64,000 bases of DNA. Source: Arenicola marina. Lineage: Eukaryota; Annelida; Polychaeta; Arenicolidae. The stretch lies in contig OZ025264.1 of the NCBI GenBank assembly GCA_964019135.1, positions 1,922,001 to 1,986,000 on the forward strand, in the 5' to 3' direction. The first letter of the stretch is position 1. Every line of letters starts with the position of its first letter. The notes beneath the pieces were generated by a model. The model was not told the DNA's origin and did not search any database. It saw only the letters and a program-made list of their open reading frames with translations. Made by a program: the position numbers and the translations under genes. Positions 1 through 10,290 of the stretch are shown one piece after another.

Positions 1-129
1 ACGAAATGACGAAACGAAATGTGAGGCGAAATAAAATGATCTGTGATCATGACGAGTAAAGGCCCAAAGCAAACGATGAACGTTTAACATTGATCCTTTT
101 TATACTTCACGAACCCAGTTTAGCCGGCT

Positions 130-2298
130 ACGGGAACCGCCCATCATTTGCATGGTAATTTTGTCGAAGAGTCCACGTAGTTGGCTAATCTGCGTTTGTA
201 AAATGCGCCACGGTTTGAGCTGCTTTAGGTGAGTTGTATGTGTACAGATGTGGGCGGTGGCTTGTGGACTTGTGGGCTTCCTGGTGGACGCATACGGTCA
301 AAACAAAACGAGCGCCGGAAACTTAGAACAAGGCGCCTCGTTGGCACAAGTCGCTCCCCCCATGCACCCAGGAACGCGCCCCAAACACCATGCTTAACTA
401 TATATATATTGTTCTATATCCTGACGTCAACAAAATGTGTCAACGGCATAAAGTTGGCTAAAGCTATCCTTAAATGCAAAACCAGGCCCTGAATTTAGCG
501 CATATATCCGCATGAATATGTCATATAGGCAAAAGCTAAAAAGGCGAGCGCAACTTTATCCGGTTTGAAAAAGAGGAAGAATATGGCAAGCGTTGCAGAT
601 TTCGACGGCAGCTCATCTATTATAATCGCTGATATATCAATTCATAATGCACAACTCCACAAGATTGGTACTCGAAAAAACATCACACTATGGGAGTTTT
701 ATTCTGTAATTGAGGTGCATATGCATAAACTGCACGTCAATTATGCAAACGGAAATGTAGGCCCGTATGTTTGATTCAGATAACATATAGATGGGTTGTG
801 ATAGGTGATGAAATATTGAGTATACGGTCCTATGATCATTATAATAAAACAAAACTGGTATGCTACCCTTCATATGTTGACAAGATGGGATTAATAACTG
901 CATATTAACAGTTACATTATGAATAGTTACATTATCATAATGCTTTATAATTGAACCATCAAGACGATATTCAACTTGAGCCAAATTAGACTAAATGGAC
1001 GAAACCTTAAAATATAAGAAACGTTGAATGTCTGTATTTTCCTGGTAGATATCTCACATCTTTCTTGAATCTCACATCTTTCTGAATCTCACATCTTTCT
1101 CGTGATAGAAGAAGTAACCATATGACTTAGGGGCATGCCTCCACTTTGCACTTGATCCATTCCATTAATATTTATTATATAACATACACAAGCAAAATTA
1201 TTATGTGAAAACAAGCAACATTGAGTCATTAAGATAGAGTATGATACTTGAATGCAAGCACCAATTAACACCAACGGCACTTGGACCTGATTAACATATA
1301 TTCGTCAAATTTGAGTCAGCAACGTTAGGTTTTGAAGAGAAACAAACAAGGTAAGACAATTTATATAATACCTATAAGATATTGAATATTATGTGCTAGT
1401 TTATAAAGCTGCTGACAATATAGCCATATTTCCACATTGCAGGATATATTAAAATTAATTTTAAGATTATATGGTTACAAATACATTGACTAAATCGCAG
1501 ACCAAGAGATTCTTAAACCCTGAATGCATTAGAAACTCCGCAACAGGAATGATATGCTGGAAGCCAACTAGATGAGTAATAACAAATACTTACATGGAAT
1601 TTAACTGAGCTGGATGTGACAGTTACCCTTAGCTTAATGAATGAAAATTAATAATGAAGCAAACAACTAATGATCAGTATCGACTACCTGCCATTATATA
1701 TTAACATAGATGTAATGAATATTCCATTGATATTTTCCCAAATGTGGATATGTGAACGGAAATAAACACTACAACATGCAACAAGTGGACGAAGCACATA
1801 ACTTTGCGTCTGTAAGATTGTGGGGTAGTAAACTTAGTCTGCGTATTAATTTGCTGTCGTCATATGATCGCATTCGCTGCCACAATATGGTCGGTTTGTT
1901 TCTCATTGGTTGTACTATTAGCGATTTGGAAACTTTATTATTGCTTGTTCTCAACTCCAAAAAGGTTTTTCCGACACAGTTTCTGAAACATTTATATGTG
2001 TGTATCCTTCTTTGAAGTCACTGTGCCTAGTGTTATCACGTCGACCCGTCGTCACCGCCCGTGGAGTGGTCGGATAATTAGCCCTCACGTAGTCAGTGAG
2101 AGAGGAGGGCACACTTCATTGAGTATGAGACAGCTTCTCAGTTCATTAATTGGGTTGTAGTAACCTATATAACCACGTATATCACTGATGCCACACTTGA
2201 GACTATACGTAGGCGTAGACCTATTGTCAAGCCTATATCAGCCTGTACGTTATTAGATTACTGCGCCGAACGCCTAAATCAGCTTCTAATATTATTAA
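130..2298. other. Noncoding flank block, left copy
   Basis: No gene recognised. Much of the stretch from about 130 onward matches 47,430-48,500 in the same orientation (for example the CTGCTTTAGGTGAGTTGTAT segment near 220 and 47,500). It is one copy of the block that lies 3' of each PARP-like gene in this window. Short open frames here are not preserved between the two copies, which argues against coding. From 570 to 2,000 the sequence is AT-rich and featureless to me. Confidence 0.55.
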
Positions 2299-2390
2299 TT
2301 TGCCACACTTAACACCTCCATCAGCATGTAATGTTTTCAGTTTACTACACATAACGCCTCCATCAGAATCTAATGTTATTAGTTATTAGT
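2299..2390 (+). repeat. 42-base minisatellite, short left array
   Basis: About two units of a 42-base repeat whose core reads CACATAACGCCTCCATCAGC. Longer arrays of the same unit occur at 2,984-3,160, 3,757-3,995 and 48,540-48,905. Confidence 0.75.
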
Positions 2391-2427
2391 ATATGGCTGT
2401 AACCTGCATATACATATTTACTGGCAA

Positions 2428-2799
2428 ATGGAAAGCACCCGGTTTAATGAGAAAAGGCAACTGCGTGCGCTGGCACGACTTAACTGCGTCCTCTAGAAAG
2501 AAACAGATTCAGCTTGTGAATATTGCAAAAAACGAATATCTGTCCCCTTAAATCACTTTCTCCACTTGTGTGACAAATACCAGGCGGCTAGAGAGATGTT
2601 CTGGACCGAAATAATCAACCAATGTAGCGTCCAGTTTTCCTCCTATCTTTTTAACTCGAGTGAAAACCTTGTAACCGCTCTCATTTTGGGCCATAGACCT
2701 CATCCCAACGAATACACCGATGATTTAGTCTTGTTCACCACAATAAGTGGCAGGGCATGGCAGGCGTTGTCCTTGGAGCCGCGTCTGCCCTATTATTAA
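2428..2799 (+). pseudogene. LINE reverse transcriptase C-terminal fragment, copy A (with stop)
   Basis: This is the C-terminal end of a non-LTR retrotransposon ORF2, downstream of the reverse transcriptase core. The frame is the same as in copy B at 3,201-3,572, but an in-frame TAG replaces the tyrosine codon at about residue 23, so only the part from about 2,566 reads openly. The CxxC...H...C knuckle-like motif (CKYC, then HFLHLC) is typical of the region after the RT domain in many LINEs. The upstream RT and endonuclease are absent. It is a dead, 5'-truncated copy. Confidence 0.7.
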
Positions 2800-2983
2800 T
2801 CTAGTATAGTCAAATGATATTGTAAATACTTTAATTGTGTGTTATATTTATCATTGTTTTATTATTATTATCGTTACCGTTACTACACTGATATTTATGT
2901 ATTTGTCTGTAACATTCGTTGCTTGAACTCTCCAGCGAGTGGAGGAAATAAATTACATATACATCCATCGGTCTGTGCCATTA

Positions 2984-3160
2984 TGTGCTTACTACACATA
3001 GCGCCCCTATTAGCATTTAATGTGATTAATTTACCACACTTAACGCCTCCATCAGCATCTAATGTTAGTAATATACCACACTTAACGCCTCCATCAGCAT
3101 CTAATGTTTTTAATTTACCACACTTAACGCCTCCATCAGAATCTAATGTTATTAGTTATT
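2984..3160 (+). repeat. 42-base minisatellite, between LINE copies
   Basis: About four units of the CCTCCATCAGCATCTAATG-type repeat, directly after LINE copy A. The unit length is a multiple of three, which keeps frames open by chance. Confidence 0.8.
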
Positions 3161-3200
3161 AGTATATGGCTGTAACCTGCATATACATATTTACTGGCAA

Positions 3201-3572
3201 ATGGAAAGCACGCGGTTTAATGAGAAAAGGCAACTGCGTGCGCTGGCACGACTTAACTGCGTCCTCTATAAAGAAACAGATTCAGCTTGTAAATATTGCA
3301 AAAAACGAATATCTGTCCCCTTAAATCACTTTCTCCACTTGTGTGACAAATACCAGGCGGCTAGAGAGATGTTCTGGACCGAAATAATCAACCAATGTAG
3401 CGTCCAGTTTTCCTCCTATCTTTTTAACTCGAGTGAAAACCTTGTAACCGCTCTCATTTTGGGCCATAGAGCTCATCCCAACGAATACACCGATGATTTA
3501 GTCTTGTTCACCACAATAAGTGGCAGGGCATGGCAGGCGTTGTCCTTGGAGCCGCGTCTGCCCTATTATTAA
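3201..3572 (+). pseudogene. LINE reverse transcriptase C-terminal fragment, copy B (open)
   Basis: A 123-residue open frame matching the C-terminal tail of a LINE ORF2. A cysteine-histidine motif (CKYC at residues 31-34, then NHFLHLC) is followed by an AREMFW segment, as in post-RT regions of CR1-like and related LINEs. The methionine is arbitrary, since the frame is a truncated C-terminus and the true ORF2 start is missing. The 3' region holds a GGAAATAAATTACATATACA segment that may be the LINE tail. The fragment cannot act alone. The family assignment below LINE level is uncertain. Confidence 0.65.
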
Positions 3573-3756
3573 TCTAGTATAGTCAAATGATATTGTAAAT
3601 ACTTTAATTGTGTGTTATATTTATCATTGTTTTATTATTATTATCGTTACCGTTACTACACTGATATTTATGTATTTGTCTGTAACATTCGTTGCTTGAA
3701 CTCTCCAGCGAGTGGAGGAAATAAATTACATATACATCCATCGGTCTGTGCCATTA

Positions 3757-3995
3757 TGTGCTTACTACACATAGCGCCCCTATTAGCATTTAATGTGATT
3801 AATTTACCACACTTAACGCCTCCATCAGCATCTAATGTTAGTAATATACCACACTTAACGCCTCCATCAGCATCTAATGTTATTAATTTACCACACTTAA
3901 CGCCTCCATCAGCACCTAATGTTATTAGTTTACTTCACATAATGCCTCTATTAGCATCTAATGTTATTAGTTTACTGAACAAGCGCCTCCATCAG
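3757..3995 (+). repeat. 42-base minisatellite, main left array
   Basis: Five or six units of the CACTTAACGCCTCCATCAGC repeat following LINE copy B. The array then passes into sequence shared with 48,905-49,100 (GCAGAAGTCTTCATCAGCCG), so array and flank belong to one duplicated block. Confidence 0.85.
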
Positions 3996-5548
3996 TCTAG
4001 TCTGTGCCATTATTTGCTTGCTATGCAGAAGTCTTCATCAGCCGGTGCCATTATTAGATTACTATACCGAACGCCTCCATACCACCAAAATGTGTGCCAT
4101 TGCCACTGCCAGGCTGTGCCCTGGCGCTTGACTACTGATCATAAAATCGAGTACATTAGTTCTTCCAAGAGTAGGAGGTGGGCGCGGGGTGTGAGTTTGG
4201 GTGGGGGGGAGGGGGGAGGATGGGCCTTACTTTGGGCGGGTTGGGCTCTCCGAAAATAACGAAAACTAGGGCGGGAGCTGGCGCATCCCACAAGGGGGGG
4301 GGGGCGGGTCTCTCTAAGATATTGATCTACACTTAAAGTGATTTACAGATTGCACCACAATGGTCTAACGCTAAAAACAGAGTAACTTCATTAGGGTAAT
4401 CCCCTACTAGACCCGTCAATATCCAGTCAAGAGCTAATGCAACCTGCTTCACCATCACCGCCAGAGTCACAAGTCAACAGGCAATGACTTGTGGACCATA
4501 ATGGATGTGAGGATACTATATTGGACTGCATGTCGTCCAATTGTACTCGAGACAAGGAGTGACCAGCCAGTTGGCGATATGCTCCTCATACTTGTGTCGT
4601 TATGCAATGATAATGCAATGATAATGACACTTCAAGCAAGGCTCGAGGGCGTAATATTTTGTCCCGAAAACATTCATCTAAGGTATAACTAAGGGTGGAC
4701 TCTGTATTTGTTTGGATGATACCGTGAGTTATCAGACACGAGCCGAATCACACCATTCGTTCGCAGAAGTACATGCCGCAGTTTTCCAGTCAATTTTGGC
4801 AGCGCCGCCCTGGCGGACGAGTCCGATTGTATTGACAAAATATTCAACAATCCGGTATAACGCTCTGTCACAAGTGACCCCTCTAGATGACAATGTTGGT
4901 CCCTCAAATGTGTTCCCCTCTGATCTAAAAACATGCAAATGCAACAATTTTGTCCCTTTAATATAACAAAACTCTCAAATGTAGTAACCTGTTTTTCTAC
5001 AAATGGAAAACCGCCATCAAATATAACAACATGTTTCTCTGAAATGTAATAAAACGTCAACCGCAAATGGCCAACCCTTACCCTGTAATGTAGTAAACTT
5101 TGTCAACAACAAGTGTACGGTATATGCAACCTCGAATAAAGATGCATCAGTTGGTGTCTGCACTATGGGCCGCCACCAGAGAAAAATGGGATAAACGAGG
5201 AAATCTTATTGACAGGAATATGTGTGAATATAGTATCTTCGCCCCCGCCCCCCGTGACACGTCTAATGACACGTCTAATGATATTGACGAGTTTCTCTCA
5301 CCACATTTAATCGGTTGTACCAGAGCCATTTTTCATTTATACATCCGTGATGCTAAGGCAATGTAATAATCCTACTTGCTTATTCAGAAAATGATTATAT
5401 GGAAAAGCAAAAACTACATGGGCGATCGAGAGAGCGCATTTACACAACTGTCATTGTTCGGTTGGGGAGAGTAGGGCAGTAATTTCATCCAAGCCAAAAT
5501 TCATAGGCCTTTACTAACAATGATAGATGTTCAGTTACATTGACATAC
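3996..5548. other. Noncoding flank block, continued
   Basis: No gene recognised. The stretch parallels 48,905-50,620 with many small differences and G-rich runs near 4,190-4,310. A plus-strand frame starting at 5,100 shares a stretch beginning RYMQPRIKMHQL with a frame at 49,931, but nucleotide changes between the copies show no clear coding pattern. I do not call it a gene. Confidence 0.5.
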
Positions 5549-5655
5549 CTGGTGATAACAACCCGACGACCAAGACGTATAAACCACAGTTTGACGTTGT
5601 CGTAGATCACCAGACCCGACACTGCACAGCCCAGTATCCGAAATGCATTCTGCCT
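5549..5655 (-). other. Exon-like segment X, copy 1
   Basis: On the minus strand an AG acceptor (ATTATTGTCAG) and a GTATGT donor enclose 107 bases. Related segments lie at 21,877-21,985, 40,499-40,596 and 50,624-50,732, all with the donor kept. Lengths of 107, 98 and 109 are not related by multiples of three, so a conserved coding exon is unlikely. It could be a noncoding exon, a relic or part of a repeat. Function unknown. Confidence 0.3.
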
Positions 5656-6229
5656 CTGACAATAATATAGGTTTTAGCTGTTAATGAGTCCGAGGATCAA
5701 ATACTGGTCAAAGGTCTCGTAAAACTCGCAACTACGGAAAGCCGTGCAAGTATTTATAACGAGGAATTCATGTACGTAGCATATGGACTCGGATTTCTAT
5801 GTGATTTTTTTGGGCATTTGCATGTTCTTCTTGAGATTTCATTAACATTTGACAAACGCACAAAAAAGGGGGGATATATTTTTCATCGACGTGTTAATAG
5901 CCGCCGGCGGTTTCACTTCATTCGGAATGCGCCGAAACAAATACACGGAGAAACGTAGCTTGTGACATGCAATTTGCCCTTTTTGTGTAATGTATGTGCT
6001 ATATATAAAATGGGGGACCTGGACAACAGTCGGTGTGGAGCTAATAGCCGGCCTGATGCGCTAAAATTTTTTAAGACATATCGGTACCATGTGACCTCTT
6101 TATTCCTATCATAAGTCCTGTGTATTGTTAGGGCGATTATGCTGGATTGAGGGAACGTGACCGTCGCGAACCGCGCGCGGCTCTTGCTGTCACACATATG
6201 GCTACTGTGGCTCATAGGTACAAAGTAGC
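5656..6229. other. Noncoding flank block, PARP-proximal part
   Basis: No gene recognised. Closely related to 50,733-51,100 and to 22,000-22,700. The plus-strand frame 5,770-5,958 has a longer relative at 50,720-51,037, described there. Confidence 0.5.
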
Positions 6230-6350
6230 TGCGCCCTGCAAATCAGAGCTGGGCTCTACAAATCAGAGCTGCGCTCTGCAATCAGATCTGCGCCCTGCAA
6301 TCAGAGCCGCGCCCTGTAATCAGAGCCGCACCCTGCAATCAGATTTAAGG
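6230..6350 (+). repeat. Short minisatellite, about 20-base unit
   Basis: Six imperfect units of the form GCGCCCTGCAATCAGAGCT. A small open frame across it is a by-product of the repeat. Confidence 0.85.
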
Positions 6351-7262
6351 ATTATAGACTAGTTTTACAGGAACATTTTACTACTTTAAAGGAATATTAT
6401 ACTAGTTTTTAAGAAATATTATACTAGCTTTTTGAGGAATTTTAGACTAGTTTTACAGGAATATTGTACTACTTTTAAGGAATATTATACTAGTTTTTAA
6501 GGAATATTATACTCCCTTTTTTCAGGAATATTGTACTATTTTTAAGGAATATTATACTAGGTTTTTAAGGAGTTTTAGACTAGTTTTACAGGAATATTGT
6601 ACTACTTTTAAGGAATATTATAGTAGTTTTTAAGGAATATTATAAGTACTTACTACGTTTTTAAGGAATATTATACTAGCCTTTTAAGGAATTCTAGACT
6701 AGTTTTACAGGAATATTGTACTAGTTTTTTAAGCTTTTTAAGGAATATTATACTAGCTTATTAAGGAATATTATAATAGTTTTTAAGGAATATTGTACTA
6801 GTTTTTAAGAAATATTATACTAGCTTTTTGAGGAATTTTAGACTAGTTTTACAGGAATATTGTACTACTTTTAAGGAATATTATACTAGTTTTTAAGGAA
6901 TATTATACTCCCTTTTTTCAGGAATATTGTACTATTTTTAAGGAATATTATACTACGTTTTTAAGGAGTTTTAGACTAGTTTTACAGGAATATTGTACTA
7001 CTTTTAAGGAATATTATAGTAGTTTTTAAGGAATATTATAAGTCCTTACTACGTTTTTAAGGAATATTATACTAGCCTTTTAAGGAATTCTAGACTAGTT
7101 TTACAGGAATATTGTACTAGTTTTTTAAGCTTTTTAAGGAATTCTAGACTAGTTTTACAGGAATATTGTACTAGTTTTTTAAGCTTTTTAAGGAATATTA
7201 TACTAGCTTATTAAGGAATATTATAATAGTTTTTAAGGAATATTGTACTAGTTTTTAAGGTA
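6351..7262 (+). repeat. AT-rich minisatellite with higher-order repeat
   Basis: About 910 bases built from 20- to 25-base units around TTTTAAGGAATATTATACTA, with variants TTTTACAGGAATATTGTACT and GGAATTTTAGACTAG. The variant order repeats with an offset near 396 bases (TAGCTTTTTG at 6,425 and 6,821), so a multi-unit block was itself duplicated. No coding potential seen. Confidence 0.9.
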
Positions 7263-8312
7263 TTACTCGCTACTATTCAACACATCGAGTGTATATAGTA
7301 CGTTCTCACACCTTGACACGAGGCGAGCGCGTGACAGTATTCGCCATGCTTCCGGCATCCAAGGCGTCACTTTTGCATTCAAAGATGGCGACCGACAACA
7401 ACATTGCATCAATCGCTTAGTCACTATGTTTTGCCGATTAACGGAACATTATAAACCTGTAAGTACCCCAAAATGACATCATTTTACACTTTCAGGCAGT
7501 CTCTTTTTATTTTTAGGCCTTTTTAGGCCTCTTTTTAGACAGTTTTTTTTTACAGGCGATTGTTCAATTTTGGTGGGGGGTTGTAAAGTTGGTCCGCTGG
7601 TTTGTAGCTTGGCGGCAGCAGATCAGGGCCGAGTCGAAGATTTTGCAAAATGATTGAAAGAAATTGTGGCATATATATAGCAAGGTATTGATAAAGAGAA
7701 AGGGGGCACTGCCTTTTCGTCACCTAGCTTCTTACAAAATGGAGGGCACGTTCCCCATGTGCCCCCTGTGCAACCCCCCTATCCCCCTCCTCCCCGCTTC
7801 CATACCCCCTGGGCCCGCCATGCGGACGACGTACTCTGTCTATGTTAACACCAAACCCTTCTTGTCTCCGCGGATAGTACTGCCCTACAGCGAGTAACTA
7901 AGACAGAAGAGTTCAGTAGATGGTACACTGTTCCAAGATAAGGCCCGGAAAGGACTCGAAGCGAAGTCGTTAGACTTTTGTTGGTCGTAGTTTTGTCTTG
8001 AGTGCTTCAGTCTAAACTTTGGGTCTGGGGTCTAAGATGGCGATGTAAAAACTAATACCCTACAGCAACGACCATAAAAAACGACCATAAAAAACTCTTG
8101 AACGCTACGAATGGAGGTTATTGCGATGGTTTAACCTAATGGGATGACTCGCAAGCCGTATTTAATTTAAGGTCTAACTCTCTTACAATGCCACTCAACA
8201 GCGTCCTGTCTCGGTCCCCCTTTACCCTGTGCGGTGGACCATGGCATCGACTTTATGAATCGATACCTGTATCGTACACAATAAAATACACGTCAAGGAT
8301 AATGCAAATTAC
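7263..8312. other. Intergenic sequence 3' of PARP copy 1
   Basis: No gene recognised. From about 8,180 it matches the 3' flank of PARP copy 2 (41,455 onward), including CTTTATGAATCGATACCTGT. The frame at 7,664-7,897 is proline-rich with no support. Confidence 0.5.
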
Positions 8313-8318
8313 TTTATT
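8313..8318 (-). promoter_or_regulatory. Poly(A) signal, PARP copy 1
   Basis: TTTATT on the plus strand reads AATAAA on the minus strand, about 680 bases past the stop of copy 1. The same context (ATTACTTTATTT) recurs behind copy 2, copy 3 and the relic, so the 3' end signal is conserved. Confidence 0.65.
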
Positions 8319-8997
8319 TGGTTAAATTCGCTTGAACATGTCTCTTATAAGCAGCAATATTTGCATCAGATGGTGATTTGTAGGGTACAGATGACAAATT
8401 GTTCATCCCAACTCGTTCTGTCAATAAGATTTAATTAGATTTGTCGCCTGAGTAGTATTACATTATTATGCCTCATTAACATTGCATCAATGCCACGATC
8501 ACTTACATTAATGGATTCTAGCGGGAACAGACATGACTATCTTTGATGCCTCATTTTGTACAGAATACGGTCGGAATAAAACTGAAACCAGTTTTAGCCA
8601 ATTCATATGCATACAGGATCGTAATTATGAACTTCCAGCATAGCTGCACAATTCTCAAAACGGTTTCTTTCCTTCAATTCCTCAATTTTGCAAGACCTTG
8701 CCGAAAACAAATGCCCGCAGATACACCATATAACTGGTAGTGTATATATATTTATTTATATATTAAGCACTTATGTCGTAGATATGCATGCTTAGCAAAA
8801 AAATAAGCAGTGAATAATACATGTTATGTCAGTAACATCAAAACGTCAAGTTCGGACAACCATGTATGACATTCCACTATTAGCGGATGTATAGCCATAT
8901 ATTTCTTGTGGCATGGGCTAACAATATCATTAATAACAAGGTTACAAATTCGCTTGAAGTGCATCAATAAAAAAACGCTAGAATAACTTTCGCACTC

Positions 8998-10290
8998 TTA
9001 GTCGACCAGCTGAATGAGATACTCAGGGTAGACCTGATTATCTCTGAAGATGACGAAGATGGTTGGGTTGTTTTCGTCGTTGACGACGGAGTTGTAGCGC
9101 ACGCCATCGGAGCGGGATGGGATGTGAGGCGGCGCCTTCAGGCCGGACGTCCCTTTACAGAAGACCCCGGTTAACACCCGACACTGGTAGATGTACTTGA
9201 TCTTGTTACCATCGGGCGGTGAGTACTGCTGCTGGGCAGAGTACGCTGGGTTCACGGCGAAGTAAACACCGTTGCCAAATGCGGCGGCTGCAAGATAATC
9301 ATTGTTTTGGGGTAATTCGACACGACGAGGCAAGACGTTGTGAACTGATATGCACAATGACATTGAACATGACTTTAGTATGCCGCTGAAAACGTATTAC
9401 TGTGTTTGTTTGCTACGACAAACCTTAAAATTCGGTTTGTCTGCTCGGTTTTGCAAATGCTATGTCGCGGGATAGTTCAAAGAATAATCAAGTCATTGTA
9501 ATGATAATTAAAAAAAAGAATGCTTGTCGAAGGACTGATGTAAAAGTCGTGAACGGTAAAGATCGCAATGGCAAAACAAAAAAATGCGATTGGCATATCT
9601 CCCTTATTATTACGTGGCTATTCGTAAAACAGTATTACCCTGACATATTGCTGGATTTTATGCTGATATAAAGTATCATCTATTTGAGGCTGGTCAAGCT
9701 CTTATCGTATAGCTTTACCTTGCTCTTAGTAGTATCCTCTGTACAAATTGTTATGTTTATTATGTAACTTACCATTGGCAGTCCCAAAATAACTTCTACT
9801 GAAGCCATAGATGTTGATGTCCTTGGTCGCGTCTGCCGTGGTGCCATGAAACAACATTCTCTCCACTGTAGTATCAGGGCAATTCTCCTGGACTCGTTTC
9901 TTACGGGGGGCGTACTCCTCGTACAGGGACATGTTCTCGATCCGGGTGATCTAAATAACAATATAATGATCCCAAAGTTGAATTCGGAACAACTGCGACA
10001 CGCCATGAAGGTCATATTACCAAAGCGTAACTTACACATTTGATTAAAGTTATTTACCATATACATTTCGAGAGTGCCCTGCCTTGGCCCGATTCACAGG
10101 CGAATGGCGCTATAAAAACATTAATTCTTCTGCTCTCTGGTTACAAACAATCATACACTTTTGATCCTATTGTTAACCCCGTTGTCCGACAAAGTCTTTT
10201 TGATGCTCTTGTAGTCCTCCTCATGAGGCTTCACATCAATGAACAGCGCGACGCGGCTCGTCGGATCCCTCGTCGTCCAGTACTCAGGCA
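8998..10290 (-). CDS. ART catalytic domain exons, copy 1
   Basis: Three exons. The first (10,290-10,157) opens VPEYW, like the start of the PARP14 catalytic domain (LPSHW). The second (9,950-9,773) reads ITRIENMSLYEEY, then LFHGT with the NAD-binding histidine, and ends at a perfect GTAAGT donor. The third (9,287-8,998) carries GNGVYFAVNPAYS with the triad tyrosine, then CRVLTGVF and a C-terminal VYPEYLIQL. The position of the PARP1 glutamate falls in the RVLTG stretch, as in PARP14/15, which points to mono- rather than poly-ADP-ribosylation (known from the family). The TAG stop is at 8,998-9,000. No WWE domain was recognised upstream. Confidence 0.9.

Larger units (their letters stand above)
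2356..3901 (+). repeat. Tandem duplication, 773-base unit (LINE end plus minisatellite)
   Basis: Two head-to-tail copies, offset by 773 bases (the start codon of the LINE fragment is at 2,428 and 3,201). Each holds the same LINE 3' fragment followed by 42-base minisatellite units. Copies differ at only a few bases. Minisatellite units on both sides of the LINE fragment are the likely substrate for the unequal crossover that made the duplication. Confidence 0.85.

Noticed and set aside
5100-5366. Gene with RYMQPRIKMHQL shared with 49,931-50,197
   Set aside because: The copies diverge without a synonymous bias I can see, and the frames end at different places.
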